A stretch of DNA of 5,704 nucleotides from JBBRGG01 sp038240875 (GTDB taxonomy: Bacteria > Planctomycetota > Phycisphaerae > Phycisphaerales > UBA1924), in assembly GCA_038240875.1 (NCBI GenBank), contig JBBRGG010000220.1, positions 1 through 5,704 of the forward strand, written 5' to 3'. The notes under the pieces are model-generated. The model did not search any database. It saw only the letters and a program-made list of their open reading frames with translations, and was not told the origin of the DNA. Within the stretch, counting starts at the first letter, position 1, and each line of letters begins with the position of its first letter. Shown piece by piece: positions 1-5,029 of this stretch. The position numbers and the translations under genes were made by a program.

Positions 1-32
1 GAGCCCTTGTTGAATTGTTGGCTGTCTTGCCC

Positions 33-55
33 ACCTCCTCTCTACGAGAAGTGGC
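33..55. repeat. Short hairpin repeat, copy 1
   Basis: An imperfect inverted repeat with a three-base loop (TAC on the plus strand, 43-45). It shares an exact 19-base core, positions 33-51, with a second copy at 176-194. Read as minus-strand RNA the stem has ten positions, eight paired if G-U wobbles at two further sites are excluded or counted cautiously, with one A-A mismatch (36/52). It sits in a gene-free stretch downstream of nuoE. Whether it acts as an RNA 3' structure or as a DNA-level dispersed repeat cannot be told from one window. Confidence 0.5.
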
Positions 56-143
56 TTTGTATTGTCTTCGTACCACCAAAATTGCTGCAATCATGGTGCT
101 TATTTATTCCAATCCTGATTGGCCACTCTCCATTGGCCCTGCC

Positions 144-173
144 TTGTTTGCCTATGTATTGTTTGCCTATGGG
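144..173. repeat. Tandem 15-base direct repeat
   Basis: The 13-mer TTGTTTGCCTATG occurs exactly at 144-156 and again at 159-171, giving two adjacent 15-base units that differ only in the last two bases. It lies in noncoding sequence between the two hairpin copies. A replication-slippage duplication is the simplest reading. Confidence 0.6.
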
Positions 174-174
174 T

Positions 175-199
175 AACCTCCTCTCTACGAGAAGAGGTT
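175..199. repeat. Short hairpin repeat, copy 2 (complete stem)
   Basis: Arms 175-185 and 189-199 pair over eleven positions around a three-base loop. The only imperfection at DNA level (181/193, C opposite A) becomes a G-U wobble when transcribed from the minus strand, so the RNA stem is continuous on that strand. The 19-base core at 176-194 is identical to copy 1 (33-51). On the plus strand the stem is followed by a short TTTT, so a weak rightward terminator for an off-window gene is an alternative. It lies about 115 bases past the nuoE stop and could end or stabilise that transcript. Confidence 0.55.
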
Positions 200-315
200 T
201 TAGCTTTGGTTATGAACTCGGCTACGCACGTTCTCTAAATGTGATTCATACACCACGATCTCGAATCGAAAATCGCTTGCGCATTGCCACTACTTCTCAC
301 GCCACTTCTTCCAAC

Positions 316-885
316 TCAGTGTGCGTGCGAGCCCACACCCGCATCGCCCGACTTCGCCGCAGCGTACACCGCATTAATATGCTTCACAATTCCCTCGGGC
401 GATAGCCTTTCATGCAGCGTTTCGTCAATCAACGCAACTGGTGCCGTGTCGCACGAGCCCAGGCATTCAAGCTCGATTAGCGTGAACATGCCATCTTCGG
501 TCGTCTCGCCCACGTCGATATCAAGCCGATCCTTGATCGCCTGTGTGATCTTCTCATGGCCACAAAACTCACACGCAATCGATCGGCAGACCTGGATCAA
601 GTGCTGCCCCTTGGGCTTCAACCAATACTCTTCGTAAAAGCTCGCAGTATCGATCACGTCCGCAGGCGTGATCTTGAGAAACGTCGCAATCTCCATCATC
701 GCCTGATGCGAGATCCAGCCATATGCGTGCTGCACCTCATGCAACGTCGGCAGCAAAGCAGCCAGCGTCGTCTCATACCGAGGTAACGTCACGCGAGTCA
801 GCCGTTCCCGCATCTCCGCGGTAAGGTAAGGCTCGTTGCGCCGTTCGATTTTCATGCCGCCAGAATTTTTTGTGATCCAAGCCAT
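316..885 (-). CDS. nuoE: NADH-quinone oxidoreductase subunit E (24 kDa, 2Fe-2S)
   Basis: This encodes a 189-residue thioredoxin-like 2Fe-2S protein, the NuoE subunit of the peripheral NADH dehydrogenase arm of respiratory complex I. In that family it works with NuoF to take electrons from NADH. The four expected cluster ligands are present: C100 and C105 (CRSIAC) and C141 and C145 (CLGSC). The N-terminal helical region (about 30-85) contains the typical segment ending in ASFYEEY. The length is a little above the roughly 165 residues of the E. coli protein, with extra residues at both ends. The ATG at 885 lies 10 bases after the stop of the upstream gene. Neither it nor the internal ATG at 855 (MKIERRN) has a good Shine-Dalgarno, so the start is uncertain, and the shorter form fits the family length better. 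The stand-alone HoxE/NAD-dependent hydrogenase or formate dehydrogenase gamma subunits are homologous alternatives. No nuoF follows within the 315 bases remaining. Confidence 0.9.
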   Translation of the reverse strand: MAWITKNSGGMKIERRNEPYLTAEMRERLTRVTLPRYETTLAALLPTLHEVQHAYGWISHQAMMEIATFLKITPADVIDTASFYEEYWLKPKGQHLIQVCRSIACEFCGHEKITQAIKDRLDIDVGETTEDGMFTLIELECLGSCDTAPVALIDETLHERLSPEGIVKHINAVYAAAKSGDAGVGSHAH

Positions 886-895
886 GGGGCAAATG

Positions 896-1354
896 CTAGG
901 GGGCTTGCGTGGAGAGGTCGATGATCGTTGCCCCTTGGCCTTGAATCAAGATCGAGAACTGCTCCAGCTCGAGGGTTATCAAGTGCTCCGCCGCGTCCAG
1001 CCGCCAACGAGCCGGGGTATTCGGTCGATCGCGCCCCGGCCAAGCTTCAAGAATCGAACCCTTGCGAAAAGTCGTGCTCAAGGTTCCACCCGGTTCAAGC
1101 TGGGCATCAAGCGGTGGCTGCGAGGCACTGTCAGGCAACACAAATCGCACCCCCAGCGTTTCCCGGCTGTCGTTTCGAATCACGATCAACCCCGCGGCTT
1201 GCTGCCCAAACCGCAAGAAAAGCCCCATCGCCAGCGAGAGTAACAAAACGCCAAACACAATTGCCCGAGCCAGCGAGTACGAAACTTTACCAGAAGAAGC
1301 CATTCCGAAAGCTGGTTTGCCGAAAGCTGGTTTGTCAGAAAATAGTTTCGCCAT
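896..1354 (-). CDS. Single-span membrane protein of unknown function
   Basis: I do not recognise this family. From the ATG at 1354 it is 152 residues: a short polar N-terminus (MAKLFSDKPAFGKPAFG), one hydrophobic segment at about residues 29-50 (ARAIVFGVLLLSLAMGLFLRFG), then about 100 residues of mixed beta-like sequence without cysteines. A cytoplasmic N-terminus with an extracytoplasmic C-terminal domain is plausible. The start is ambiguous. In-frame choices are TTG 1423, ATG 1417, ATG 1393, ATG 1387, ATG 1354 and ATG 1303. The 1354 start has a weak AGG seven bases upstream, while 1393 has AGGGA at a longer spacing of about 11. The stop is 10 bases from nuoE, so the two genes are probably cotranscribed. 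Codon boundaries and the proximity to nuoE argue for a real gene, but no function can be inferred beyond membrane association. Confidence 0.65.
   Translation of the reverse strand: MAKLFSDKPAFGKPAFGMASSGKVSYSLARAIVFGVLLLSLAMGLFLRFGQQAAGLIVIRNDSRETLGVRFVLPDSASQPPLDAQLEPGGTLSTTFRKGSILEAWPGRDRPNTPARWRLDAAEHLITLELEQFSILIQGQGATIIDLSTQAP
1305..1334. repeat. Perfect tandem 15-base duplication
   Basis: CCGAAAGCTGGTTTG occurs twice back to back (1305-1319 and 1320-1334) with no mismatch. On the minus strand it encodes KPAFG twice near the N-terminus of the membrane protein if translation starts at 1354 or earlier. If translation starts at ATG 1303 it lies in the 5' leader. Its length is a multiple of three, so the frame is kept. 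Confidence 0.8.
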
Positions 1355-1446
1355 GCCCAAGCCTATGCCCCGCAAGCAAATCCGCATGTTCATGGTACAC
1401 GCTTTCCCTACACGCATACCCAAGCGGCGGCGTGTTTGGGGTCACT

Positions 1447-1474
1447 ATCATGAGCACGCTTCGAGCCATGTCAA
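1447..1474 (-). promoter_or_regulatory. Predicted sigma70-type promoter for the membrane protein-nuoE pair
   Basis: On the minus strand a perfect -35 hexamer TTGACA (1474-1469) is followed after 16 bases by CATGAT (1452-1447), which matches four of six -10 positions. Transcription would start near 1440, just upstream of all candidate start codons of the membrane protein gene. The position in the divergent gap between the two gene groups supports it. The call is by eye against the consensus only. Confidence 0.45.
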
Positions 1475-1548
1475 CTTTGGTACCTATGCAGGCAAGTGAC
1501 GGCACGAATCTGGTTTGGCTTCTCACAGGGTTCAAAACAAGCAATTTC

Positions 1549-1554
1549 AAGGAG
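1549..1554 (+). promoter_or_regulatory. Shine-Dalgarno deciding the ompH start
   Basis: AAGGAG lies seven bases before the ATG at 1562. It favours that start over the GTG at 1496, which would add 22 residues in front of the signal sequence. Confidence 0.85.
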
Positions 1555-1561
1555 CACGTCA

Positions 1562-2269
1562 ATGGCAGGTCGCAACTTTGGCATCGGTGAGCGCAACAAC
1601 AGCACATGTAGCATCAGCAACAAGGCGCTCGCGCTCGTCGTCGCAGGAATCGCTGGCGCAGCCAGTATGCTTGCCTGGTCTGCCACCACAGCCCCCGCTT
1701 CTGCTAACGCACAGCCCGCTTCTTCAGCTCGCCAACTCACCATTGCCACCGTCGAGCTCCAAAAGCTCATGGATGGCTTGAAAGAGCTCGAAGTTGCCAA
1801 CGGCGCCCTCAAGGCTCGCGTTGATACCTACCAAACCCAGATGAAAAATTTCGAGGATCGCATGAAGGCGATCGACGAAGAACTTAAGAACACGATTCCA
1901 AGGGACAACACCAAGCTCCGAGCGGAAAAGTCCGCGGAAATGTTCGAGATCAAGACCTTGATGGACGCCCGCCGTGACACCTTCCGCAAGCTCCTCGACC
2001 TTGAGCAAGGCGACGTCATCAAGAGTATCTACGAAAAGGTTCTGGTCTCGTGCGACACCTTCGCCAAGCGCGAGGGATACGACGTAATCCTCTTGAACGA
2101 CACGGTGTTGGGCTTCCAAGGCGATAACGCCGGCAAACGCATGGGCATCGCCGACGTGACCCAGGTCATCCGCTCGCGCAAGCTGGTCTATGTCAATCCC
2201 TCGGTTGATGTCACCGACCGCATCGTGACGATCATGAACAACGAGCTCGAAGCTGGCATCAAGAACTGA
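1562..2269 (+). CDS. skp: OmpH/Skp-family periplasmic chaperone
   Basis: A 235-residue exported protein of the Skp/OmpH family, which holds unfolded outer-membrane proteins in the periplasm on their way to the Bam complex. Residues 21-40 (KALALVVAGIAGAASMLAWS) form the hydrophobic core of an N-terminal signal sequence, with a likely signal peptidase I site after ANA at about residue 50. The start of the mature protein, IATVELQKLM, resembles the family's first strand with its conserved V-x-x-Q/L pattern. Residues about 75-165 are rich in K, E, R and L with few prolines, fitting the long coiled-coil tentacles. The C-terminal YVNPSVDVTDRIVTIMN matches the family ending (Y-x-x-P-x-D-x-T). The start is set by a well-spaced AAGGAG. 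It lies 138 bases upstream of lpxD, a frequent pairing in Gram-negative genomes. An odd feature is the long polar stretch before the hydrophobic core (about 20 residues), so an uncleaved anchor is possible. Confidence 0.85.
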   Translation: MAGRNFGIGERNNSTCSISNKALALVVAGIAGAASMLAWSATTAPASANAQPASSARQLTIATVELQKLMDGLKELEVANGALKARVDTYQTQMKNFEDRMKAIDEELKNTIPRDNTKLRAEKSAEMFEIKTLMDARRDTFRKLLDLEQGDVIKSIYEKVLVSCDTFAKREGYDVILLNDTVLGFQGDNAGKRMGIADVTQVIRSRKLVYVNPSVDVTDRIVTIMNNELEAGIKN

Positions 2270-2407
2270 CATACCTGTTTTGAATTATTCATCCTCACGA
2301 GTTAAGTATTGATTGCCAGCCGAGGTTAGTGCGTTAATTGGTGCTAGCTTTGTGCGCTTCAACGTGGTCCATAGGTAGGATGGATTATGTTGTGATTTTG
2401 GAGCAGG
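2270..2407 (+). other. Intergenic gap between ompH and lpxD
   Basis: 138 bases, more AT-rich than the flanking genes. I see no convincing hairpin terminator after ompH. A TTGATT at 2309-2314 with weak TTAATT at 2334-2339 (19-base spacing) is the best promoter-like pair, too poor to call. Read-through from ompH into lpxD is therefore possible. Confidence 0.4.
2400..2403 (+). promoter_or_regulatory. Possible Shine-Dalgarno for the upstream lpxD start
   Basis: GGAG ends four bases before the ATG at 2408, slightly tight but usable. It competes with the stronger site at 2520-2526. Confidence 0.4.
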
Positions 2408-3778
2408 ATGGTGACACCAAGCGACGCGAATCCGATACTAAAATCAGATTATTTGGGCCCTGATCAATTAGGTCCAGATCATGAATCTCCTGAGCAAGCT
2501 CACGCGCCAAAGCACGCCGAAGGAGGCGCGCGGATGATCGGAGCGGCGACAAGCGAAGGCAACGGCTTTGAGGGTGGTGTCTCCATGGGTGGTGATGGCA
2601 TAGGTAGTAATGTGCTTGATCGTGCTGAGGCTTCCTTCGAAATTGGCCTCCTAGGCGTGCATCCCTCTCAGAATGGAAGTGCGAGCGCTTCTATATCGCC
2701 ATCTCAAACTACATCCTGGACCGCGGCTCAGCTCGCCGAACGCCTAGGGGCAACACTCGTTGGGCGAGGCGACCTCTTGATTGGTCGCGTCGGACATGTT
2801 GAAGAATCTCAAAGTAGCACTCTTGCGTTTTTCCGCGACGTCATCCACGCTCGCAAGTGGGTTGCCTCGGGTTGCCCGGTGGCAATCGCGTCGGCGTCGT
2901 GCGTGCCGCCACCGGAGGGTCGCGACGATCCCAATTCGCCGATTTCCTACGCGCCTTGGGACATCAACACACGTGCACTCCTGGTGGTGCCCGATGCCGA
3001 TCTTGCGTTGCTTGAAGTCTTGCGTTTGATTGAGTCTACCCGCGCAAGGCCAGCTTCAGGCGTGCACCCAACTGTGGTCATCCACCCAATGGCGAAGGTC
3101 TCTACGACCGCGGCGATCGGGCCTGGTTGCGTGATTGGCGCGGGGGCGACCATCGCCGATGGGTGCGTGTTGCTCGCGAACGTAACCATCGGGCCGGGCG
3201 CGATCATTGGGCCAAACTGTCTTTTCCACCCCGGCGTGTGCGTGCTTGATCGATGCACCATTGGCGCGCGAGTGATCCTGCAAGCCAACTGCACCATCGG
3301 CAGCGATGGCTTCGGCTATGTCGCTACCAAACGCGGTTTGGTCAAGCTGCCACATGTTGGTACGGTTGAAGTCGGCGATGATGTAGAAATCGGCGCGTCT
3401 TCGTGTGTTGATCGCGCCAAATTTGACGTGACCCGTATCGGTGCCGGAACCAAGATCGACAACTTATGCCAGATTGCCCATAACTGTGTCATCGGGCGTT
3501 CGTGCGTCCTGTGTGGCCAAGTCGGTCTTGCAGGCAGTGTGACGCTAGGTGATGGCGTGGTCTTGGGCGGCAAGGTTGGGATTGCCGACGGCGTGTCAGT
3601 GGGAAGTGGGGCGCGAATCGCAGGGTACGCGGGTGTGGCGGCGGATGTTCCACCAGGCGCGACGTATATGGGAACGCCCGCCGGGCCAGCGTCGGAATGG
3701 CGACGGATTTACGCCGCGTTCAAGCTCTTGCCCAAGCTGTCGCCGCTGCTTAAAAAGTTCGCGCGAGATGGCTCGTGA
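2408..3778 (+). CDS. lpxD: UDP-3-O-acylglucosamine N-acyltransferase
   Basis: LpxD transfers a 3-hydroxyacyl chain from acyl-ACP to the 2-amino group of UDP-3-O-acylglucosamine, the third step of lipid A synthesis, in the cytoplasm. From ATG 2408 the protein is 456 residues. Residues 1-100 are polar and low-complexity, and about 102-210 form the uridine-binding N-domain (SWTAAQLAERLGATLVG onward). About 218-420 form a left-handed beta-helix of hexapeptide repeats (patterns such as IGPGCVIGAGATIADG), and the last 25 residues form a basic helix. The family signature GSDGFGY (298-304) and the catalytic-histidine motif QIAHN (H358, equivalent to E. coli H239) are intact. The usual length is about 340 residues, so the N-terminal extension is the odd part. 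ATG 2534, behind a perfect AAGGAGG, would give a 414-residue form. ATG 2585 is a third option. The stop overlaps the tsaB start by four bases. Confidence 0.93.
   Translation: MVTPSDANPILKSDYLGPDQLGPDHESPEQAHAPKHAEGGARMIGAATSEGNGFEGGVSMGGDGIGSNVLDRAEASFEIGLLGVHPSQNGSASASISPSQTTSWTAAQLAERLGATLVGRGDLLIGRVGHVEESQSSTLAFFRDVIHARKWVASGCPVAIASASCVPPPEGRDDPNSPISYAPWDINTRALLVVPDADLALLEVLRLIESTRARPASGVHPTVVIHPMAKVSTTAAIGPGCVIGAGATIADGCVLLANVTIGPGAIIGPNCLFHPGVCVLDRCTIGARVILQANCTIGSDGFGYVATKRGLVKLPHVGTVEVGDDVEIGASSCVDRAKFDVTRIGAGTKIDNLCQIAHNCVIGRSCVLCGQVGLAGSVTLGDGVVLGGKVGIADGVSVGSGARIAGYAGVAADVPPGATYMGTPAGPASEWRRIYAAFKLLPKLSPLLKKFARDGS
2453..2482 (+). repeat. Degenerate 15-base tandem repeat in the lpxD extension
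   Basis: Units 2453-2467 and 2468-2482 match at 11 of 15 bases and encode LGPDQ and LGPDH in the lpxD frame. All four differences fall at third codon positions and three are synonymous, which is what an old duplication under protein-level constraint would look like. This mildly supports translation from ATG 2408, upstream of the alternative start at 2534. Confidence 0.5.
2520..2526 (+). promoter_or_regulatory. Strong internal Shine-Dalgarno, alternative lpxD start
   Basis: AAGGAGG is followed after seven bases by an in-frame ATG at 2534 (MIGAATSEGNG). Sequence and spacing are close to ideal. It lies inside the long lpxD reading frame, where it would also encode part of E-G-G, so it can be either the true start, a second start, or chance. 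Confidence 0.5.
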
Positions 3779-4656
3779 GTGCTGGACAGTTCGTAAGCCA
3801 TGCAGGTGGAAAGGCATACGACGGCAAGCCGCTGATCGTGCTCGGGATCGAAACCAGCAATCCATCGGCGTATGTGCCGGGCATGGCAAATTGCCCGGGC
3901 GTCGCCATCGCGGAAGTTGTTGCCGGGCCAATGGTTGGCCTTGCTCAACGATTTGATTCGTTACGCGTGCGAGCTGTAGTGGCGATGCCTATTCCAGCGC
4001 CAGCATCGGCGGCAAGTGCTACAGGCAAAGCCGAGCGTCCGCGCAATCAAGACCACCTGATGGCGATGGTCGAGCGGGCAGCACGCGAGGCAGGGTTAAC
4101 GCCTAGAGATATATCTAGGGTTGCGGTTTCGGTGGGGCCGGGTGGGTACACCTCGGTGCGGCTTGCGGTTATGACGGCCAAGTGCATCGCCGAGGCAACC
4201 GGGGCCGAGTGTGTGCCGGTGCCGACGGCTCGCGTGGCGGCATTTCGTTTCGCACGGAATCAAGCGGCTGAAGAGGCCCGAATTGTGCGCACAAACTGGG
4301 CTACTACTGTTATGCTTGCGTCTAAAGGGCATGATGCGTTTATGTCGGTCTTCGTAGGTGATGAAAGTGACTTGTACGATGGCAGATTGGTAAACGCTGC
4401 AGAATTTGCCAAGCTGGTTACTGGGCTGGCAGCCAAGTACGACATCGTGGACATGATCGCGGATAGTTTTTTACCTGTTGAGATTGCCGAGCAGGCTGAG
4501 TCGATGAGAATTAAGCGGCATTCGTTGGAGTTGGACCCGGTGGCGTTGATCGTCGCATCGATTGAAATCGCGGCACAGGACCCGTTGAATGTGCTGCCGA
4601 CATATCCGAGGGAACCTGAAGCGGTGACCAAATGGCGATCGTTGCACAGCGGCTGA
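3775..4656 (+). CDS. tsaB: tRNA threonylcarbamoyladenosine biosynthesis protein TsaB
   Basis: TsaB (YeaZ) is the ASKHA-fold partner of TsaD and TsaE, needed for transfer of threonylcarbamoyl to A37 of ANN-decoding tRNAs. The 293-residue product has the family landmarks: an opening strand LIVLGIETSNP (20-30), the helix NQDHLMAMVERAAREAGL (91-108), the phosphate-loop-like GPGGYTSVR (121-129, family form GPGSFTGLR) and a C-terminal YPREPEAVTKW. It is longer than the usual 220-235 residues. About 17 residues precede the first strand, and roughly 40 extra residues lie between that strand and the 91-108 helix, partly A/P/S-rich (PIPAPASAASATG). The GTG start at 3775 overlaps the lpxD stop (GTGA), and no good Shine-Dalgarno is visible, so translational coupling is likely. 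A later GTG at 3838 is a less likely start. A degenerate TsaD-like paralogue is unlikely, since the TsaD metal-binding histidine motif is not seen. Confidence 0.88.
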   Translation: MSAGQFVSHAGGKAYDGKPLIVLGIETSNPSAYVPGMANCPGVAIAEVVAGPMVGLAQRFDSLRVRAVVAMPIPAPASAASATGKAERPRNQDHLMAMVERAAREAGLTPRDISRVAVSVGPGGYTSVRLAVMTAKCIAEATGAECVPVPTARVAAFRFARNQAAEEARIVRTNWATTVMLASKGHDAFMSVFVGDESDLYDGRLVNAAEFAKLVTGLAAKYDIVDMIADSFLPVEIAEQAESMRIKRHSLELDPVALIVASIEIAAQDPLNVLPTYPREPEAVTKWRSLHSG

Positions 4657-4686
4657 ACAGCTCGCCGAGCCCGGAGTGACTGGTCC

Positions 4687-4692
4687 TATAAT
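4687..4692 (+). promoter_or_regulatory. Candidate -10 element
   Basis: A perfect TATAAT stands 31 bases after the tsaB stop in otherwise GC-rich sequence. No acceptable -35 hexamer is found 15-19 bases upstream and there is no extended -10 TGN, so the call rests on this hexamer and its location. If real, it gives the response regulator a 5' leader of about 330 bases. Confidence 0.4.
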
Positions 4693-4712
4693 AAATGCAA
4701 AGAGATGGTGGC

Positions 4713-4739
4713 ACACACTGGATTGAGTGTGTTTCTTGC
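4713..4739 (+). terminator. Possible weak intrinsic terminator after tsaB
   Basis: ACACACT (4713-4719) pairs perfectly with AGTGTGT (4726-4732) around a six-base loop, followed by a T-rich but interrupted tail (TTCTTGCTT). The stem is short and the tail imperfect, so efficiency would be low. It also lies downstream of the TATAAT, so it could instead be a 5' structure of the next transcript. Confidence 0.35.
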
Positions 4740-4785
4740 TTGTTGGGGGAGGGTTTGTAATCAGAATCTGGTATGGAGACGTTGA

Positions 4786-4827
4786 ATGGCTCAACCCCTC
4801 GTACTTGTGATACGTACTGGAACGTAG
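4786..4827 (+). CDS. Possible 13-residue leader peptide
   Basis: ATG at 4786 is preceded by GGAG (4775-4778) with a seven-base spacer and opens a short frame, MAQPLVLVIRTGT, ending at TAG 4825-4827. The stop codon lies inside the left arm of the perfect hairpin at 4823-4845, so a ribosome finishing this peptide would cover that arm. Such short frames arise easily by chance. There is no run of a single amino acid to suggest classical attenuation. Confidence 0.2.
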   Translation: MAQPLVLVIRTGT

Positions 4828-4845
4828 AGAGGCACACTCTCTACG
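4823..4845 (+). repeat. Perfect nine-pair hairpin sharing the CGTAGAGAGG core
   Basis: CGTAGAGAG (4823-4831) and CTCTCTACG (4837-4845) are exact inverse complements around the loop GCACA. The decamer CGTAGAGAGG at 4823-4832 is the complement of CCTCTCTACG found in both left-end hairpins (37-46 and 180-189), so it may be a third, diverged member. No T-run follows, so it is not an intrinsic terminator. Confidence 0.65.
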
Positions 4846-4851
4846 CAGGTG

Positions 4852-4865
4852 TGGCACACGTGCCA
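4852..4865 (+). promoter_or_regulatory. Palindromic candidate operator
   Basis: TGGCAC and GTGCCA form a perfect six-base inverted repeat separated by AC. It lies about 165 bases upstream of the response regulator start and could be a dimer binding site, possibly for the regulator itself. Evidence is symmetry and position only. Confidence 0.25.
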
Positions 4866-5029
4866 AACGCGCGGGACGTACCGAAAGTTGGGCGAGGATG
4901 CTCGATGGTACAACTCGTGTGAAGTTGGGCAGGGTGTGCGTCGATAGACGCCTGCGCCATTGAAGCGGACTGGGCAATTGGGGCAATTCGCTCCAGCCAA
5001 CGCGACGAGGCGTGCACGAGGCGTGGGCC

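Larger units (their letters stand above)
4657..5029 (+). other. Long structured leader/intergenic region before the response regulator
   Basis: 373 bases without a long credible gene. It holds a TATAAT hexamer (4687-4692), a hairpin with a T-rich tail (4713-4739), a 13-codon ORF (4786-4827), a perfect nine-pair hairpin (4823-4845), a palindrome (4852-4865), a five-pair hairpin GCGTC-GATA-GACGC (4938-4951) and a doubled GGGCAATT (4972-4979, 4981-4988). The heptamer GGCACAC occurs three times (4710, 4831, 4853). No known riboswitch class is recognised. Confidence 0.5.

Noticed and set aside
1..315. Possible CRISPR-like arrangement of the two identical 19-base repeats
   Set aside because: Only two copies exist, 143 bases apart, with no regular spacers and no cas genes.
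7..405. Plus-strand open frame of 132 codons at the left end
   Set aside because: It starts at TTG, runs through the hairpin and tandem repeats and overlaps the end of nuoE in antisense. The translated sequence has no recognisable domain, and its second half looks like an antisense shadow.
928..1590. Plus-strand open frame of 220 codons opposite the membrane protein gene
   Set aside because: Its sequence is rich in R, P, S and A as expected for the reverse frame of a GC-rich gene. It shows no domain and overlaps the ompH ribosome binding site and start.
1724..2272. Minus-strand open frame antisense to ompH
   Set aside because: It lies wholly opposite a clear Skp-family gene and has no independent ribosome binding site or recognisable fold.
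3096..3107. TCTCTACGA inside lpxD resembling the hairpin repeat core
   Set aside because: It encodes ordinary beta-helix residues (V-S-T-T), has no pairing arm and is shorter than the shared core, so a chance match is the simplest view.
4695..4760. 21-codon frame beginning just after the TATAAT, containing CVSC
   Set aside because: It has no ribosome binding site, starts upstream of or at the expected transcription start, and has nothing else to support it.
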